This document shows positions 7,544 through 17,044 of a stretch of 64,000 nt of DNA, one piece after another (within the stretch, counting starts at the first letter, position 1; each line of letters begins with the position of its first letter). The notes below the pieces were generated by a model. That model worked only from the letters and a program-made list of their open reading frames with translations. It ran no database searches and was not told where the DNA came from. Location of the stretch: NCBI RefSeq assembly GCF_020733635.1, contig NZ_JAJFZL010000001.1:4650001-4714000 (forward strand), given 5' to 3'. The DNA is from Nocardia spumae. Lineage in GTDB: Bacteria > Actinomycetota > Actinomycetes > Mycobacteriales > Mycobacteriaceae. The position numbers and the translations under genes are program-made.

Positions 7544-10500
7544 TCAGGCCTTGGCGATCGCCGCGCGCACCCCACCGACCACCTCGGCCGCCGCAGCGCC
7601 CGCGGCGCCGAAGCTCAGCTCGGTGGCCAGGATCTCGCCCGCGATCAGGTCACGATGGGTCCGCGCCCATTCCGCGCGATCGGCGGGGACCTCGAGCACC
7701 ACCGTGATCCGGTCGGACACGTCCAGCCCCAGCGATTTGCGAGTCTCCTGCAGATCGCGGATCAGGTCCCGGGCCCAGCCCTCGGCCTCGAGTTCCTCGG
7801 TGACCTCCGAATTCAGCACCACCAGACCGGCGTTGCCGGGCAGAGCCGCGGTGGATTCGGGTTCGGCGGCCACCAGGCGCTGGGTGTATTCCTCGGGCAG
7901 CAGGACGATCCCGTCCTCGTGACCGGGTACCAGCGCCCGCACCACACCGTCGTCCTCGCGCCACTGGCCGGCCTTGACCGCCTTGATCACCGCCTGCACT
8001 TCCTTGCCCAGGCGCGGACCCGCGGCACGGGCGTTGACGACGAGTTCGAAGCGACCGTGCGCGGCCACGTCGGCGGTCAGATCGACCTTCTTGACATTCA
8101 CCTCGTCGGCGATCAGGTCCACGAACGGACGCAGCCGATCCGCGTCGGCCGCGGCCACGGTGACCTCCGACAGCGGCAGGCGCACCCGCAGGTTCTGGGC
8201 TTTGCGCAGGCTCAGCACCGTCGAGCAGGCGGTGCGGACCTCATCCATGGCCGTCACCAGATCGGCGTCACGGGACAGTTCCTGCGCGGTCGGCCAGTCG
8301 GTCAGGTGCACCGAACGGCCGCCGGTCAGGCCGCGCCAGATCACCTCGGTGATCAGCGGCAGCAGCGGCGCCGCCAGTCGCGTCGTCACCTCGAGCACGG
8401 TGTGCAGGGTGTCGATGGCATCGCGATCCTCTTCCCAGAAGCGCGAACGCGACCGGCGCACATACCAATTGGTGAGCGCGTCGGCGAAGGTGCGCAACTC
8501 GTCGCAGGCGGTGGCGATGTCGTACACCTCGAGCGCATCGGTCATGGCGTCGCGGGTCTGCGCCAGCTTGGCCAGGATGTAGCGGTCCAGCACATGCTGC
8601 GAATCGGTCCGCCACTCCCCCGGCCGGGATGCGTAGAGCTGCAGGAAGGTCCACGCGTTCCACAGCGGGCGCAGCGCATGGCTCACCCCCTCGCGGATAC
8701 CGCGCTCGGTGACGATCAGGTTGCCGCCGCGCAGTACCGGCGACGCCATGAGGAACCACCGCATGGCATCGGAGCCGTCGCGGTCGAACACCTCGTTGAC
8801 GTCGGGATAGTTGCCCTTGGACTTCGACATCTTCAGCCCGTCGTCGCCGAGCACGATGCCGTGCGCCACAACGGACTTGAACGCCGGGCGGTCGAACAGC
8901 GCGGTCGAGAGCACGTGCAGGTTGTAGAACCAGCCGCGGGTCTGGCCGTTGTACTCGACGATGAAATCGCCCGGGCTGTGCGGCGACGCGTCCGACGTAC
9001 CTTCGAACCACTCCTTGTTCTCGAACGGGTAGTGCACCTGCGCGTACGGCATCGAACCGGACTCGAACCAACAGTCGAGCACCTCCGGGGTGCGCCGCAT
9101 CATCGATTTCCCGGTCGGGTCATCGGGATTCGGGCGCACCAGCTCGTCGATCATGGGCCGGTGCAGGTCGTCGGGCCGCACCCCGAAGTCGCGCTCGAGC
9201 GCGTCCAGCGAGCCGTACACGTCCACCCGCGGATAGGCCGGATCATCGGAGATCCACACCGGGATCGGCGCGCCCCAGTAGCGGTTGCGGCTGATGTTCC
9301 AGTCGCGGGCGTTCTCCAGCCACTTGCCGAACTGGCCGTCGCGGATGTGCTCGGGGACCCAGGTGATCTCCTTGTTGAGCTCCACCATGCGGTCACGGAA
9401 CTTGGTGACCGCCACGAACCAGGACGGCACCGCCATGTAGATCAGCGGCTGACCGGAACGCCAGCTGTGCGGATACGAGTGCTCGATGGTCTCGTGCCGC
9501 AACAGCTTTCCGGCCGCCTTGAGATCCTTGATGATGACCGGATTGGCATCGAAGACCATCAGACCCTCGTACGGCGGCACCATCGAGGTGAACTTGCCGC
9601 CCGCGTCCAGCGGCTGCACCACCTCGATGCCGTTGGCCGAGGCCACATCCATATCCTCCTCACCGAACGCGGGTGCCAGATGCACCACGCCGGTACCGGA
9701 GTCGGTGGTCACGTAGTCGGCGCCCAGCACCCGATGCGAGTTCGGGTGACCGAGGAAGAAGTCGAACGGCGGCCGGTAGCTCAGGCCCACGAGCGCGGCG
9801 CCGGAATGCTCCGACAGCAGTTCGAGGCCGTCCTCGGCGGTGCCCAGTTCCCGCGCGTAGTGCGAGACCCGCTCGACGGCGAGCACATACCGCTTCCCGT
9901 CCTTACCCCGCACATGGGCGTAGGTGATGTCCGGATGCACCGCGACCGCCAGGTTCGACGGCAGTGTCCAGGGCGTAGTGGTCCAGATCAGCGCGTTGGC
10001 GCCGTCGAGCTCGTGCAGCGGATGACCGGCCGGGACCTGGAGCCGCATGTCGACGGTGACCGCCGGATCCTGGCGCATCCGGTAGGCGTCGTCGAGGCGG
10101 GCCTCCTGATTCGACAGCGGCGTCTGCTCGTACCAGCTGTAGGGCAGCACCCGGAAGCCTTGGTAGATCAGGCCCTTGTCGTACAGCGACTTGAACGCCC
10201 ACATCACCGACTCCATGAAGTCGAGATCGAGGGTCTTGTAGTCGTTGTCGAAGTCGACCCACCGGGCTTGGCGCGTCACATACTCACGCCACTCATTGGT
10301 GTAACGAAGCACAGAGGATTTGCACGCGGCATTGAATTCCGCAAGGCCCATCGCGTCGATCTGTGATTTGTCCGTGATACCGAGTTGCTTCTCCGCTTCG
10401 ATTTCCGCGGGCAATCCGTGTGTGTCCCAACCGAAGCGCCGTTCGACGCGCTTACCGCGCATCGTCTGGAACCGCGGAACCAAATCCTTCACATATCCGG

Positions 10501-10750
10501 TGAGCAGATGCCCGTAATGCGGCAAACCGTTGGCGAATGGCGGGCCGTCGTAGAAGACGAACTCCTCGCGGCCGGCGCGGTGGTCGATGCTGGCGCGGAA
10601 CGTGTCGTCGGCGGCCCAGTACTCCAGAACCCGGCGCTCGAGCTCCGGGAACGTCGCGCTCGCGCCCGTCCGCGAGCCGGCATCCGCATCGCTGAATTCG
10701 ACGCGGGGATAGGCGTTGCGGGTGGATGTCTCGTCCGCCATGGCGGCCAC
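7544..10750 (-). CDS. ileS: Isoleucyl-tRNA synthetase
   Basis: A class I synthetase of 1,068 aa charging tRNA-Ile. The HIGH-type motif is PHYGHL at about residues 77-82 and the KMSKS loop is present as LKMSKSKGN near residue 640. The large CP1 editing insertion lies between them, and the C-terminus is long, as in eukaryote-like type 2 IleRS; this type is linked in other bacteria to mupirocin tolerance (not testable here). GTG 10750 is supported by GAGG six bases upstream; ATG 10741 is an alternative. The leader carries a T-box, so expression should rise when uncharged tRNA-Ile accumulates. Confidence 0.97.
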   Translation of the reverse strand: MAAMADETSTRNAYPRVEFSDADAGSRTGASATFPELERRVLEYWAADDTFRASIDHRAGREEFVFYDGPPFANGLPHYGHLLTGYVKDLVPRFQTMRGKRVERRFGWDTHGLPAEIEAEKQLGITDKSQIDAMGLAEFNAACKSSVLRYTNEWREYVTRQARWVDFDNDYKTLDLDFMESVMWAFKSLYDKGLIYQGFRVLPYSWYEQTPLSNQEARLDDAYRMRQDPAVTVDMRLQVPAGHPLHELDGANALIWTTTPWTLPSNLAVAVHPDITYAHVRGKDGKRYVLAVERVSHYARELGTAEDGLELLSEHSGAALVGLSYRPPFDFFLGHPNSHRVLGADYVTTDSGTGVVHLAPAFGEEDMDVASANGIEVVQPLDAGGKFTSMVPPYEGLMVFDANPVIIKDLKAAGKLLRHETIEHSYPHSWRSGQPLIYMAVPSWFVAVTKFRDRMVELNKEITWVPEHIRDGQFGKWLENARDWNISRNRYWGAPIPVWISDDPAYPRVDVYGSLDALERDFGVRPDDLHRPMIDELVRPNPDDPTGKSMMRRTPEVLDCWFESGSMPYAQVHYPFENKEWFEGTSDASPHSPGDFIVEYNGQTRGWFYNLHVLSTALFDRPAFKSVVAHGIVLGDDGLKMSKSKGNYPDVNEVFDRDGSDAMRWFLMASPVLRGGNLIVTERGIREGVSHALRPLWNAWTFLQLYASRPGEWRTDSQHVLDRYILAKLAQTRDAMTDALEVYDIATACDELRTFADALTNWYVRRSRSRFWEEDRDAIDTLHTVLEVTTRLAAPLLPLITEVIWRGLTGGRSVHLTDWPTAQELSRDADLVTAMDEVRTACSTVLSLRKAQNLRVRLPLSEVTVAAADADRLRPFVDLIADEVNVKKVDLTADVAAHGRFELVVNARAAGPRLGKEVQAVIKAVKAGQWREDDGVVRALVPGHEDGIVLLPEEYTQRLVAAEPESTAALPGNAGLVVLNSEVTEELEAEGWARDLIRDLQETRKSLGLDVSDRITVVLEVPADRAEWARTHRDLIAGEILATELSFGAAGAAAAEVVGGVRAAIAKA

Positions 10751-10814
10751 GGTCTCCCTCGTGCCAGTGCGCTCGATCGGCGCAATCGGTGGGCACGGGG
10801 ACGACGCCGGCGCC

Positions 10815-10975
10815 TGTGCGCCGCTGCCGCGGTACCACCCCGCTTGTCCGTCCCGGAGCCTGCTCCGAGGTGCGGACCTCTCGTTTCGAGCTGTGACGGG
10901 CTCGCCCGTTCGGTTCTACTGAGCGCCTGAGCACCGTTCTTCCGAAGACTCCCCGGTGATGGCCGGATCACTGCC
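10815..10975 (-). promoter_or_regulatory. Translational T-box riboswitch of ileS
   Basis: On the minus strand the leader contains GGGTGGTACCGCGG (T-box, 10827-10839 and flanks), the almost invariant T-box sequence whose UGGU pairs with the tRNA acceptor end. About 110 nt upstream lies CGGCCATCACCGGGGAG, where AUC (10958-10960) is the likely isoleucine specifier codon in a very short stem I. GTAGAACCGAACGGG lies between them. Known family fact: ileS T-boxes of Nocardia and Mycobacterium have an ultrashort stem I and act on translation by exposing the Shine-Dalgarno. Consistent with that, no terminator lies between the T-box and the start codon. Confidence 0.9.
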
Positions 10976-11039
10976 GATCTACAGGTTTGATTGTAGCCAG
11001 TGCGGGCAACGCTATTTCCGTGCCCCGTTCATGCTGCGC

Positions 11040-11240
11040 TCACCGTTTGGCGTGACGACCCGGGCGTGACTGTTGACCATCGTCGGGATTGCGAATCGCC
11101 AGCGCGCTGACCAGCAGGACGACCGCGCCGATGACGCATACCACGATGCACCCCCAGGCCCAGAGCACCGATCCGGTTGTCAACGCCGTCACCAGGAGAG
11201 CGAAGCCGATCGCGGCCAGCACGAGTGTCAGGACGAGCAT
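11040..11240 (-). CDS. Small two-helix membrane protein
   Basis: A 66-aa protein, nearly all of it two membrane helices (MLVLTLVLAAIGFALLVTAL and LWAWGCIVVCVIGAVVLLVS) with a short basic C-terminus. ATG 11240 was chosen because AGGGGG lies five bases upstream; GTG 11246 overlaps that site. It sits immediately downstream of wag31 on the same strand. M. tuberculosis Rv2144c, a small membrane protein, occupies the equivalent place beside wag31, so this is probably its counterpart. No function is known. Confidence 0.65.
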   Translation of the reverse strand: MLVLTLVLAAIGFALLVTALTTGSVLWAWGCIVVCVIGAVVLLVSALAIRNPDDGQQSRPGRHAKR

Positions 11241-11378
11241 GGTCACCCCCTAGGCGGCAGGCGGGCCGCGTCGCCCACGAGGGGCCCCGGCGGCTCCACA
11301 GAACAACGACCACACAGCGGAATGCGACGTCCTACCCCGACAGCTCGGCGGGGTGCGGCCGACGCACCCGGGAACGAG

Positions 11379-12212
11379 CTATTTGCCGCCCTTGGCGAAC
11401 GAGGCGGGTGCGTGGTTGTTGGAGACGGCCTCGAATGCCTCACCGCCGTCGACCGGCACTGCGGAACCACGATTCTCCAGCTCCTCGAGCTGCGATTCCA
11501 GATAGGACTTCAGCCGCACCCGGTACTCACGCTCGAAGGTCTTCAGCTGCTCGATCCGGCTTTCCAGCACGCTGCGCTGCTGGGTGATGGTGGCCATGAT
11601 CTCGGTGTGCTTGCGCTCGGCATCGGCCTGCAGCGCGTCGGCCTTCTCCTTGGCCTGCCGCAGCTGGCTGTCGGAACGGTTCTGGGCATCCGACAGCAAC
11701 GAGTCGGCTTTCTGACGTGCCTCGCCGACCATCGCGTCCGACCGGGTCTGCGCCTCGCTGACCATTCGCTCGGAATTCGCCCTTGCGTTGGAGAGAAGCT
11801 GTTCGGCCTCCGCCTTGGCATCGGTGGTGAGCCGATCGGCCATCTCCTGCGCCAGGCTCAGCACCTTGGCGGCCTGCAGATTCGCATCCGCGGCGGAGTT
11901 GTCCTTGGGTGCGACCGGCGCCGGGGCGGGAACCGGCACCGGCGGTGCCACGGGCACGGGCTTCGGCGGCTCCGGTTGCGGCGGTACCGGTTTCACCGCC
12001 TGCGGAGCCGGACGCGACTTCTTCGCATCGGCCAGCTCGGCATCCAGCTCAGCAACCCGCTGGCGCAGGTCCGCGTTCTCCTCGATGAGGCGTGAGAGCT
12101 CCTGTTCGACCAAGTCGAGGAAGGCGTCGACTTCGTCCTCGTTGTAGCCGCGCTTCCCGATCGGCGGTTTGCTGAACGCGACGTTGTGCACATCGGCTGG
12201 AGTCAGCGGCAT
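11379..12212 (-). CDS. wag31: DivIVA-family polar growth protein Wag31
   Basis: A 277-aa coiled-coil scaffold that marks cell poles and recruits the elongation machinery. The N-terminal DivIVA domain begins [20 protein letters not shown] with [13 protein letters not shown] after it, the membrane-curvature-binding module. A Pro/Ala/Val-rich linker (about 67-105) separates it from a long C-terminal coiled coil rich in Ala, Glu, Lys and Gln. Proteins of this family are substrates of PknA/PknB in mycobacteria; the phosphosite was not identified here. It is the last gene of the dcw block and has its own upstream palindrome, suggesting an independent promoter. Confidence 0.96.
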   Translation of the reverse strand: MPLTPADVHNVAFSKPPIGKRGYNEDEVDAFLDLVEQELSRLIEENADLRQRVAELDAELADAKKSRPAPQAVKPVPPQPEPPKPVPVAPPVPVPAPAPVAPKDNSAADANLQAAKVLSLAQEMADRLTTDAKAEAEQLLSNARANSERMVSEAQTRSDAMVGEARQKADSLLSDAQNRSDSQLRQAKEKADALQADAERKHTEIMATITQQRSVLESRIEQLKTFEREYRVRLKSYLESQLEELENRGSAVPVDGGEAFEAVSNNHAPASFAKGGK

Positions 12213-12239
12213 GGAAGGATCCCTTCACGCTTCGTACGG

Positions 12240-12256
12240 AGATCTACCGTAGATCT
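12240..12256. promoter_or_regulatory. 17-bp palindrome upstream of wag31
   Basis: AGATCTAC-C-GTAGATCT is a perfect inverted repeat with 8-bp arms, 28-44 bp upstream of the wag31 start codon. A second overlapping symmetry, TACGG...CCGTA, spans the same place. The position fits an operator at or just after the promoter. The binding protein is unknown. Confidence 0.45.
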
Positions 12257-12287
12257 TCTAGCAAGCTCTTCTTCTCGGCCCATTCTG

Positions 12288-12590
12288 TCACACCGGAGCT
12301 ATCGGCTGCCCGAGCCTGCTGACGATCGACATGAGAATGAACACGATGAAAAGCAGGACCATAATCGAAAGATCGAGTCGAATTCCCCCCAAGTTCACCG
12401 GAGGTATCAGGCGTCTCAGCAGTTTCACCGGGGGATCGGTGATCGTGAAGATCACCTCCAGCACGACGGCGACGAACCCCCGCGGATGCCAGTCGCGCGC
12501 GAAGCTGCGGATGAACTCGACGATCACTCGGCTGATCAACAACAGCCAGAAGAGGAACAGGAGTACATACAGCACCTGAAACAAGGCCAC
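12288..12590 (-). CDS. YggT-family membrane protein
   Basis: A 100-aa protein with two hydrophobic segments separated by a conserved loop: LFQVLYVLLFLFWLLLISRV, then ITDPPVKLLRRLIPP (the family's DP-x-x-x-x-R-R-x-x-P signature), then a C-terminal helix. GTG 12590 gives the normal family length; the longer open frame to 12671 would add a non-conserved extension. YggT genes lie beside sepF and divIVA across Gram-positive bacteria and plants (YLMG). The role is thought to concern membrane or nucleoid organisation during division. Confidence 0.88.
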   Translation of the reverse strand: MALFQVLYVLLFLFWLLLISRVIVEFIRSFARDWHPRGFVAVVLEVIFTITDPPVKLLRRLIPPVNLGGIRLDLSIMVLLFIVFILMSIVSRLGQPIAPV

Positions 12591-12713
12591 CTGTCCACTT
12601 TGCCTCAGATTCGGTGTCCTGCAAACTCCCCGCGCCGTCCATACGGCATCGATTCCCCCCATCGCGGCCACTCGACCGGGGCCGCCGCCGCGCCGCGGCT
12701 CCCGGTTCGAGGG

Positions 12714-13514
12714 TTATTTCTGGTTGTAGAAGCCGTTTTCGGCGATGCGCCGGCGCTCCTCGGCCGATACATCGACATCCGACGGTGAGAGCAGGAACAC
12801 CTTGGTCGCCACCTTGTCGAACGAACCACGCAGTGCGAAGGCCAAACCGGCGGCGAAATCCACCAGTCGGCGCGCATCGGCGTTGCTCATCTCGACCAGG
12901 TCCATGATCACCGGAGTTCCGTCACGGAAGCGCTCGCCGATGATCGCGGCCTCGGCATAGGTGCGCGGACGCAGCGTCGTGATCTTGGACAACGGACCTC
13001 CGTCCTCGAAGACAGGGGTCCGGCGCGGAGCCGGTTCGAACCGGGCACGCTCCTCCAGCCTCCGCTCTTCCATCCGCCGCTCGGCCTCGGGATCGACCGC
13101 CAGCGCACCGTGCGTGGTGCCGCGCACCATCGGAGTGCCGCCACCGAGTCCCCGCGAACGGCCCGAGGGCGCGGATTCGATCCGCGTCGGGCGGCGCACG
13201 GGCTCGTAGCGATCATCGGAGTAGGACTCGTCGGCGAACTCCGAGCGCCGCGGCACCGTGTAACCGGGCTGATAGGGCGCCTTGTAGGCCGGCTCGGGAT
13301 AACCCGGATCGTCGGCGAACCGGTCGTCGCCGAAGTGGGACCGGCCGGTGTCGTACGGGTCGTCGCCGAAGCGCGACCGCCGGCCACGGTCGTCCGATCC
13401 CAGCGGGCCGCGGTCGTCGATACCTCGTGGGCCGCGGTCGTCGACATAGTCGTCTTCGTATTCCTCGAGCGGAACCATGCCGAAGTACGCCTTGAACCTG
13501 TGCAGCGTGCTCAT
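12714..13514 (-). CDS. sepF: Cell division protein SepF
   Basis: A 266-aa protein that tethers FtsZ filaments to the membrane, replacing FtsA, which this cluster lacks. The N-terminal amphipathic membrane anchor [19 protein letters not shown] is followed by a long acidic/arginine-rich linker (Asp-Asp-Arg repeats, about 20-165). The SepF core starts near residue 175 ([19 protein letters not shown]) and ends in [17 protein letters not shown]. The start overlaps the stop of a 27-codon ORF (ATGA), so translation may be coupled to it. Confidence 0.95.
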   Translation of the reverse strand: MSTLHRFKAYFGMVPLEEYEDDYVDDRGPRGIDDRGPLGSDDRGRRSRFGDDPYDTGRSHFGDDRFADDPGYPEPAYKAPYQPGYTVPRRSEFADESYSDDRYEPVRRPTRIESAPSGRSRGLGGGTPMVRGTTHGALAVDPEAERRMEERRLEERARFEPAPRRTPVFEDGGPLSKITTLRPRTYAEAAIIGERFRDGTPVIMDLVEMSNADARRLVDFAAGLAFALRGSFDKVATKVFLLSPSDVDVSAEERRRIAENGFYNQK

Positions 13515-13594
13515 GCCTCCACCTCGCTGACGCTCGGCTCCAGCACGAACACGCTCGTGGCTGCGCTGACTTCTCGCTCGCTGCGCTCGCTCAT
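13511..13594 (-). CDS. 27-aa ORF coupled to sepF (MSERSE type)
   Basis: A short frame starting ATG 13594 encodes [20 protein letters not shown] plus seven more residues, and its TGA overlaps the sepF ATG (ATGA). GGAAGG lies nine bases before its start. Its first 19 bases recur exactly at 57118-57136 in front of another gene, again as a short ORF ending in a stop/start overlap. It may be a leader peptide for translational coupling or merely a dispersed repeat; no protein evidence is possible here. Confidence 0.4.
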   Translation of the reverse strand: MSERSEREVSAATSVFVLEPSVSEVEA

Positions 13595-13701
13595 CCTGGT
13601 CGACCTTCCTACGGCCCCGACTGGCCTGGGGTGTTGAAGTCCTGCTCAGTCCTCGTCAGCCCCAAGCATATGTTTCGAATGTGACTGATGAGGTTTATTT
13701 G

Positions 13702-14475
13702 CTATTGCGAGGTTATCGGTCGTTCGCCCATGAGAGCGGTACCGACACGCACGCAGGTAGACCCGTGTCGCACGGCGGCCTCCAGGTCGCCGGACATTCC
13801 TGCCGACAATTCGCTCGCGCCCGGATGCGCCCGCAGCAGAGTGCGGTGCAGACCGGCCAGTTCGGCGAACGCCGAATCCGGATCCATGCCGAGTGGCGGA
13901 ATAGCCATCAGTCCCCCTAGCTGCAAATTCTCCGTCGCTTCGACCTGATCGGCGAGTGCGGCAAGATCATCGGGCCCGACGCCGCCCCGGGTGGGATCAC
14001 GGTCCAGACTCACCTGCAACAGCACCCGCAGCGGGTTCGTCCGCACCCCCTCGTCGCGGGCCGCGCCGGCTGCGGTGTCAAGTGCCCTCACCAACCGGTC
14101 GGAGTCCACAGAATGCACTGTATCGGCCCAGCGCACAACCGATTTCGCCTTGTTGCGCTGCAGACGGCCGATCATGTGCCAGCGCACCTGAGACAGCCGG
14201 CCCAATGATGCCACCTTGTCGGCGGCCTCCTGTTCTCGCGATTCGCCGAATTCGCGGCGCCCGAGCTGGTACAGGATCTCGATGTCGGAGGCCGGGAAGT
14301 ACTTGGTCACCGGCAGCAGCCGGACGCTGTCACGTTCGCGGCCCGCTGCCCGGCAGGCGGCATCGATGCGTTGCTCCAGACGGGTCAGGGCCGCGGCCAG
14401 ATGGGCCGCACGCTCGCCGCCGGACGGCGGCCCCGATTCGGTTGTGCGGATACCGGATTCGGCGCCCCCGCTCAC
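13702..14475 (-). CDS. YggS-family PLP homeostasis protein
   Basis: A 257-aa pyridoxal-phosphate-binding TIM-barrel protein (YggS/PLPBP) that buffers PLP and affects amino acid balance. The PLP lysine lies in LLPVTKYFPASDI, and the signature WHMIGRLQRNKAK follows. The C-terminal region has LSAGMSGDLEAAVRHGSTCVRVG, the phosphate-binding signature. GTG 14475 is chosen because it overlaps the pgeF stop (GTGA), consistent with the operon. It lies between pgeF and sepF, the standard order in actinobacteria and firmicutes. Confidence 0.93.
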   Translation of the reverse strand: MSGGAESGIRTTESGPPSGGERAAHLAAALTRLEQRIDAACRAAGRERDSVRLLPVTKYFPASDIEILYQLGRREFGESREQEAADKVASLGRLSQVRWHMIGRLQRNKAKSVVRWADTVHSVDSDRLVRALDTAAGAARDEGVRTNPLRVLLQVSLDRDPTRGGVGPDDLAALADQVEATENLQLGGLMAIPPLGMDPDSAFAELAGLHRTLLRAHPGASELSAGMSGDLEAAVRHGSTCVRVGTALMGERPITSQ

Positions 14476-15197
14476 CGAGGAGCCTCCATCCAGATCACAC
14501 TCGCGATGCGGCCGGTCGGAGCGCCGCGCCGATGGCTGAACAGGGTTGCATCGGAGATCGTGCACCGCGGATCCACCGCCACCGCGGCGACACCGGCCTC
14601 CTCGAGCTGGCGGCGGATACCCGCCCTCAGGTCGAGCCCGGGGGTGCCGCGCCGGGTGGTGGTGGCACTGCCGGGCAGATGGGCCTCCACATCGTCGCGC
14701 ATCGCCGCGGGCACCTCGTAGCGGTCGCCGCCGGCGGCCGGGCCGAGGAAGGCACCGATGCGTTCGGGTTGCGCGCCAACCGAAATCATCGCCTCCAGCA
14801 CCGCGGGCACGATTCCGATGCGGGCGCCGACCCGTCCGGCGTGTACGGCCGCGATCACCCCCGCCTGGTCGTCGGACAGCAGAATCGGCACACAGTCCGC
14901 GGTCAGGACCACCAGCGCCAGGCCGGCCACCGTGGTGACCAGGGCATCGGTGACCGGAACGGGTTCGGCCCGGGGCCCGTCCACGATCTCGACGTTGCGG
15001 CTGTGCACCTGTTCCATCCAGACCAGCCGCTCCGGGGGCAGGCCGATGCCCTCGGCCAGGCGAATCCGGTTCCGCCGCACCGCCTCCGGATCGTCACCGA
15101 CATGATCACCCAGGTTGAACGAATCGTAGGGCGCACGGGAGAACCCGCCCGCCCGCGTGGTGGTCACCCGCCGGGTCCGAACCGAAGCCTGTGTCAT
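14472..15197 (-). CDS. pgeF: Peptidoglycan editing factor PgeF (YfiH family)
   Basis: A 241-aa multicopper-oxidase-like-fold protein. In E. coli PgeF removes wrongly incorporated residues from muropeptide precursors. The metal-binding residues are visible: His in EQVHSRN, Cys in LTADCVPILLSD, His in IAAVHAGR. The usual HAGWRG motif is HAGRVGAR here. ATG 15197 (MTQASVRTRR) was chosen; an open frame extends further upstream but is not conserved in type. It follows ftsZ after a strong terminator hairpin, so it probably has its own promoter, and it overlaps yggS by 4 bp. Confidence 0.9.
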   Translation of the reverse strand: MTQASVRTRRVTTTRAGGFSRAPYDSFNLGDHVGDDPEAVRRNRIRLAEGIGLPPERLVWMEQVHSRNVEIVDGPRAEPVPVTDALVTTVAGLALVVLTADCVPILLSDDQAGVIAAVHAGRVGARIGIVPAVLEAMISVGAQPERIGAFLGPAAGGDRYEVPAAMRDDVEAHLPGSATTTRRGTPGLDLRAGIRRQLEEAGVAAVAVDPRCTISDATLFSHRRGAPTGRIASVIWMEAPR

Positions 15198-15337
15198 ACC
15201 CCAAAGATTAGTAGCCACCATGAACCCATCGGCACCGATGCCGCTCACCACCAGGCATTTCACCGGTGGGGCGTGCCGACGATCACCTCCTACACGATCG
15301 AGCTGGGCCTCGTATACCCGCTGTCGCCGACCGGAAA

Positions 15338-15377
15338 CCGACTGCGCCCGCTCCGGGTTCGGAGCGGGCGCAGTCGG
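15338..15377 (-). terminator. Strong hairpin after ftsZ
   Basis: A perfect 17-bp stem (arms 15338-15354 and 15361-15377, core ACTGCGCCCGCTCC) closes a 6-nt loop, 16 bp past the ftsZ stop. It is the longest perfect hairpin noticed in the window and marks the end of the main dcw transcript before pgeF. Confidence 0.75.
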
Positions 15378-15393
15378 CACGGAGAGGCGGGGC

Positions 15394-16620
15394 CTACCGC
15401 CGCATGAACGACGGCACGTCGACGTCGTCGTCGGTGTCCTCATCGGGCGGCTGGATGTGAGAACGGGTGTTGCTGGCGATCGTCGGCTCGGTGGCCGGTC
15501 GCGGCTCGTACGACGGCGCCGGGCCGCGGGCGGGCGCGGGATCGGCCGCGCGCTCGGGTTCGGATTGACGCGTGGTGCCGAAATCTCTACTCCGGCTCGT
15601 GGTCTGGCCGACGTCGCCGGCGCGGGCCGCGCCGATATTGGTTCGACCGGCCGGCTCGATCCGCCGGGCCGGGGTACCGCCGTCGAATCCCGCGGCGATG
15701 ACCGTGACCCGGACCTCGTCACCGAGCGAATCGTCGATCACCGTTCCGAAGATGATGTTGGCCTCGATATGTGCCGCCTCCTGCACCAGCGAGGCCGCCT
15801 CGTTGATCTCGAACAGACCGAGGTCGGACCCGCCGGCGATGGACAGCAGCACCCCGTGCGCGCCGTCCATCGACGCCTCCAGCAGCGGTGAATTGATCGC
15901 GGCCTCGGCGGCTTTCACCGATCGCCCCTCACCCCGGGAGGAGCCGATACCCATCAGCGCCGAACCGGCGCCGGACATGACGCTCTTGACGTCCGCGAAG
16001 TCGACGTTGATCAGACCCGGGGTGGTGATCAGGTCGGTGATGCCCTGAACACCGTTGAGCAGCACCTCGTCGGCGGAGCGGAAGGCGTCCATCAGACTCA
16101 CCGCCGCGTCGCCCAGCTGCAGCAGCCGATCGTTCGGGATCACGATGAGGGTGTCGCAGGATTCGCGCAGCGCCTGTATCCCCGATTCGGCCTGGTTGCT
16201 GCGCCGCTTGCCCTCGAAGGAGAACGGTCGCGTGACCACACCGATGGTCAGCGCGCCCAGCTTGCGGGCGATCGAGGCCACCACGGGCGCACCACCGGTA
16301 CCGGTGCCGCCACCCTCGCCGGCGGTGACGAAGACCATGTCGGCGCCCTTGAGCACCTCTTCGATCTCGTCCTTGTGGTCCTCGGCGGCCTTGCGGCCCA
16401 CCTCCGGATCCGCGCCGGCGCCCAGACCGCGGGTGAGTTCGCGGCCGACGTCGAGCTTGACGTCCGCATCACTCATCAGCAGTGCCTGCGCGTCGGTATT
16501 GACGGCGATGAACTCGACTCCCTTGAGTCCCTGTTCGATCATTCGGTTGACGGCGTTCACGCCGCCGCCGCCGATACCGACGACCTTGATCACTGCAAGG
16601 TAGTTGTGCGGGGGCGTCAT
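15394..16620 (-). CDS. ftsZ: Cell division GTPase FtsZ
   Basis: The tubulin-like GTPase that forms the Z-ring, 408 aa. GGGGVNAVN at residues 17-25, the tubulin signature GGGTGTG at 103-109 and the T7 catalytic loop NVDFAD at 205-210 are intact. After the C-terminal domain (~315) comes an ~85-residue disordered linker and the conserved tail peptide [10 protein letters not shown], which binds SepF and FtsW in this group. It begins 424 bp after ftsQ, a gap that probably contains dedicated promoters, and ends in a strong hairpin. Confidence 0.98.
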   Translation of the reverse strand: MTPPHNYLAVIKVVGIGGGGVNAVNRMIEQGLKGVEFIAVNTDAQALLMSDADVKLDVGRELTRGLGAGADPEVGRKAAEDHKDEIEEVLKGADMVFVTAGEGGGTGTGGAPVVASIARKLGALTIGVVTRPFSFEGKRRSNQAESGIQALRESCDTLIVIPNDRLLQLGDAAVSLMDAFRSADEVLLNGVQGITDLITTPGLINVDFADVKSVMSGAGSALMGIGSSRGEGRSVKAAEAAINSPLLEASMDGAHGVLLSIAGGSDLGLFEINEAASLVQEAAHIEANIIFGTVIDDSLGDEVRVTVIAAGFDGGTPARRIEPAGRTNIGAARAGDVGQTTSRSRDFGTTRQSEPERAADPAPARGPAPSYEPRPATEPTIASNTRSHIQPPDEDTDDDVDVPSFMRR

Positions 16621-16718
16621 GGGCTCTCGCCTTCCTTCGATCCAAAGCCTGTCGTTTTCGGATTCTCGGCAGAGCGCCGGTTCGAGGTCCCCGGTTCGCC
16701 CGGGTTTTCACTCGGACA

Positions 16719-16756
16719 AACCCTAAACCTGAACCATAGGGTTGGCGTTATGTCAA
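16719..16756 (-). promoter_or_regulatory. Putative ftsZ promoter with inverted repeat
   Basis: In the 424-bp ftsQ-ftsZ gap the minus strand has TTGACA (16756-16751), a consensus -35, followed by an inverted repeat AACCCTA-N11-TAGGGTT (arms 16737-16743 and 16719-16725) over the expected -10. No good -10 at 16-18 bp spacing is visible (TATGGT occurs at 12 bp). The repeat could be an operator. The rest of the gap (16621-17044) contains no gene I can support. Confidence 0.45.
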
Positions 16757-17044
16757 GTATCCGACTGGTGCGGAACGCTATTCGCACCCGCCGCGATCCG
16801 TGCGCAGGCGCGCCGAAACGAGGGGCAGAATCTTGTGTGATCCTTCTCGTCCGAGCCCGTCGGGCATCGTATCGCGAACGGCCACCGCAGACACCGGGAT
16901 CGACTCCCGATATCCGCGTGACCGTGGATTCACCGGCCGAGTACGCGGCTGCGACACCCCGGCAGTCCGTGGTGCCACGGCCACCGCACGTGGCCATCGA
17001 CTCCCGGCCGCCGGTCGAAAACCGCAACGGCACAACGAGTGTCA

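Noticed and set aside
7376..10366. 996-codon plus-strand frame antisense to ileS
   Set aside because: Long open antisense frames are expected at this GC content; its sequence is low-complexity His/Arg/Gly while the ileS frame has all synthetase motifs.
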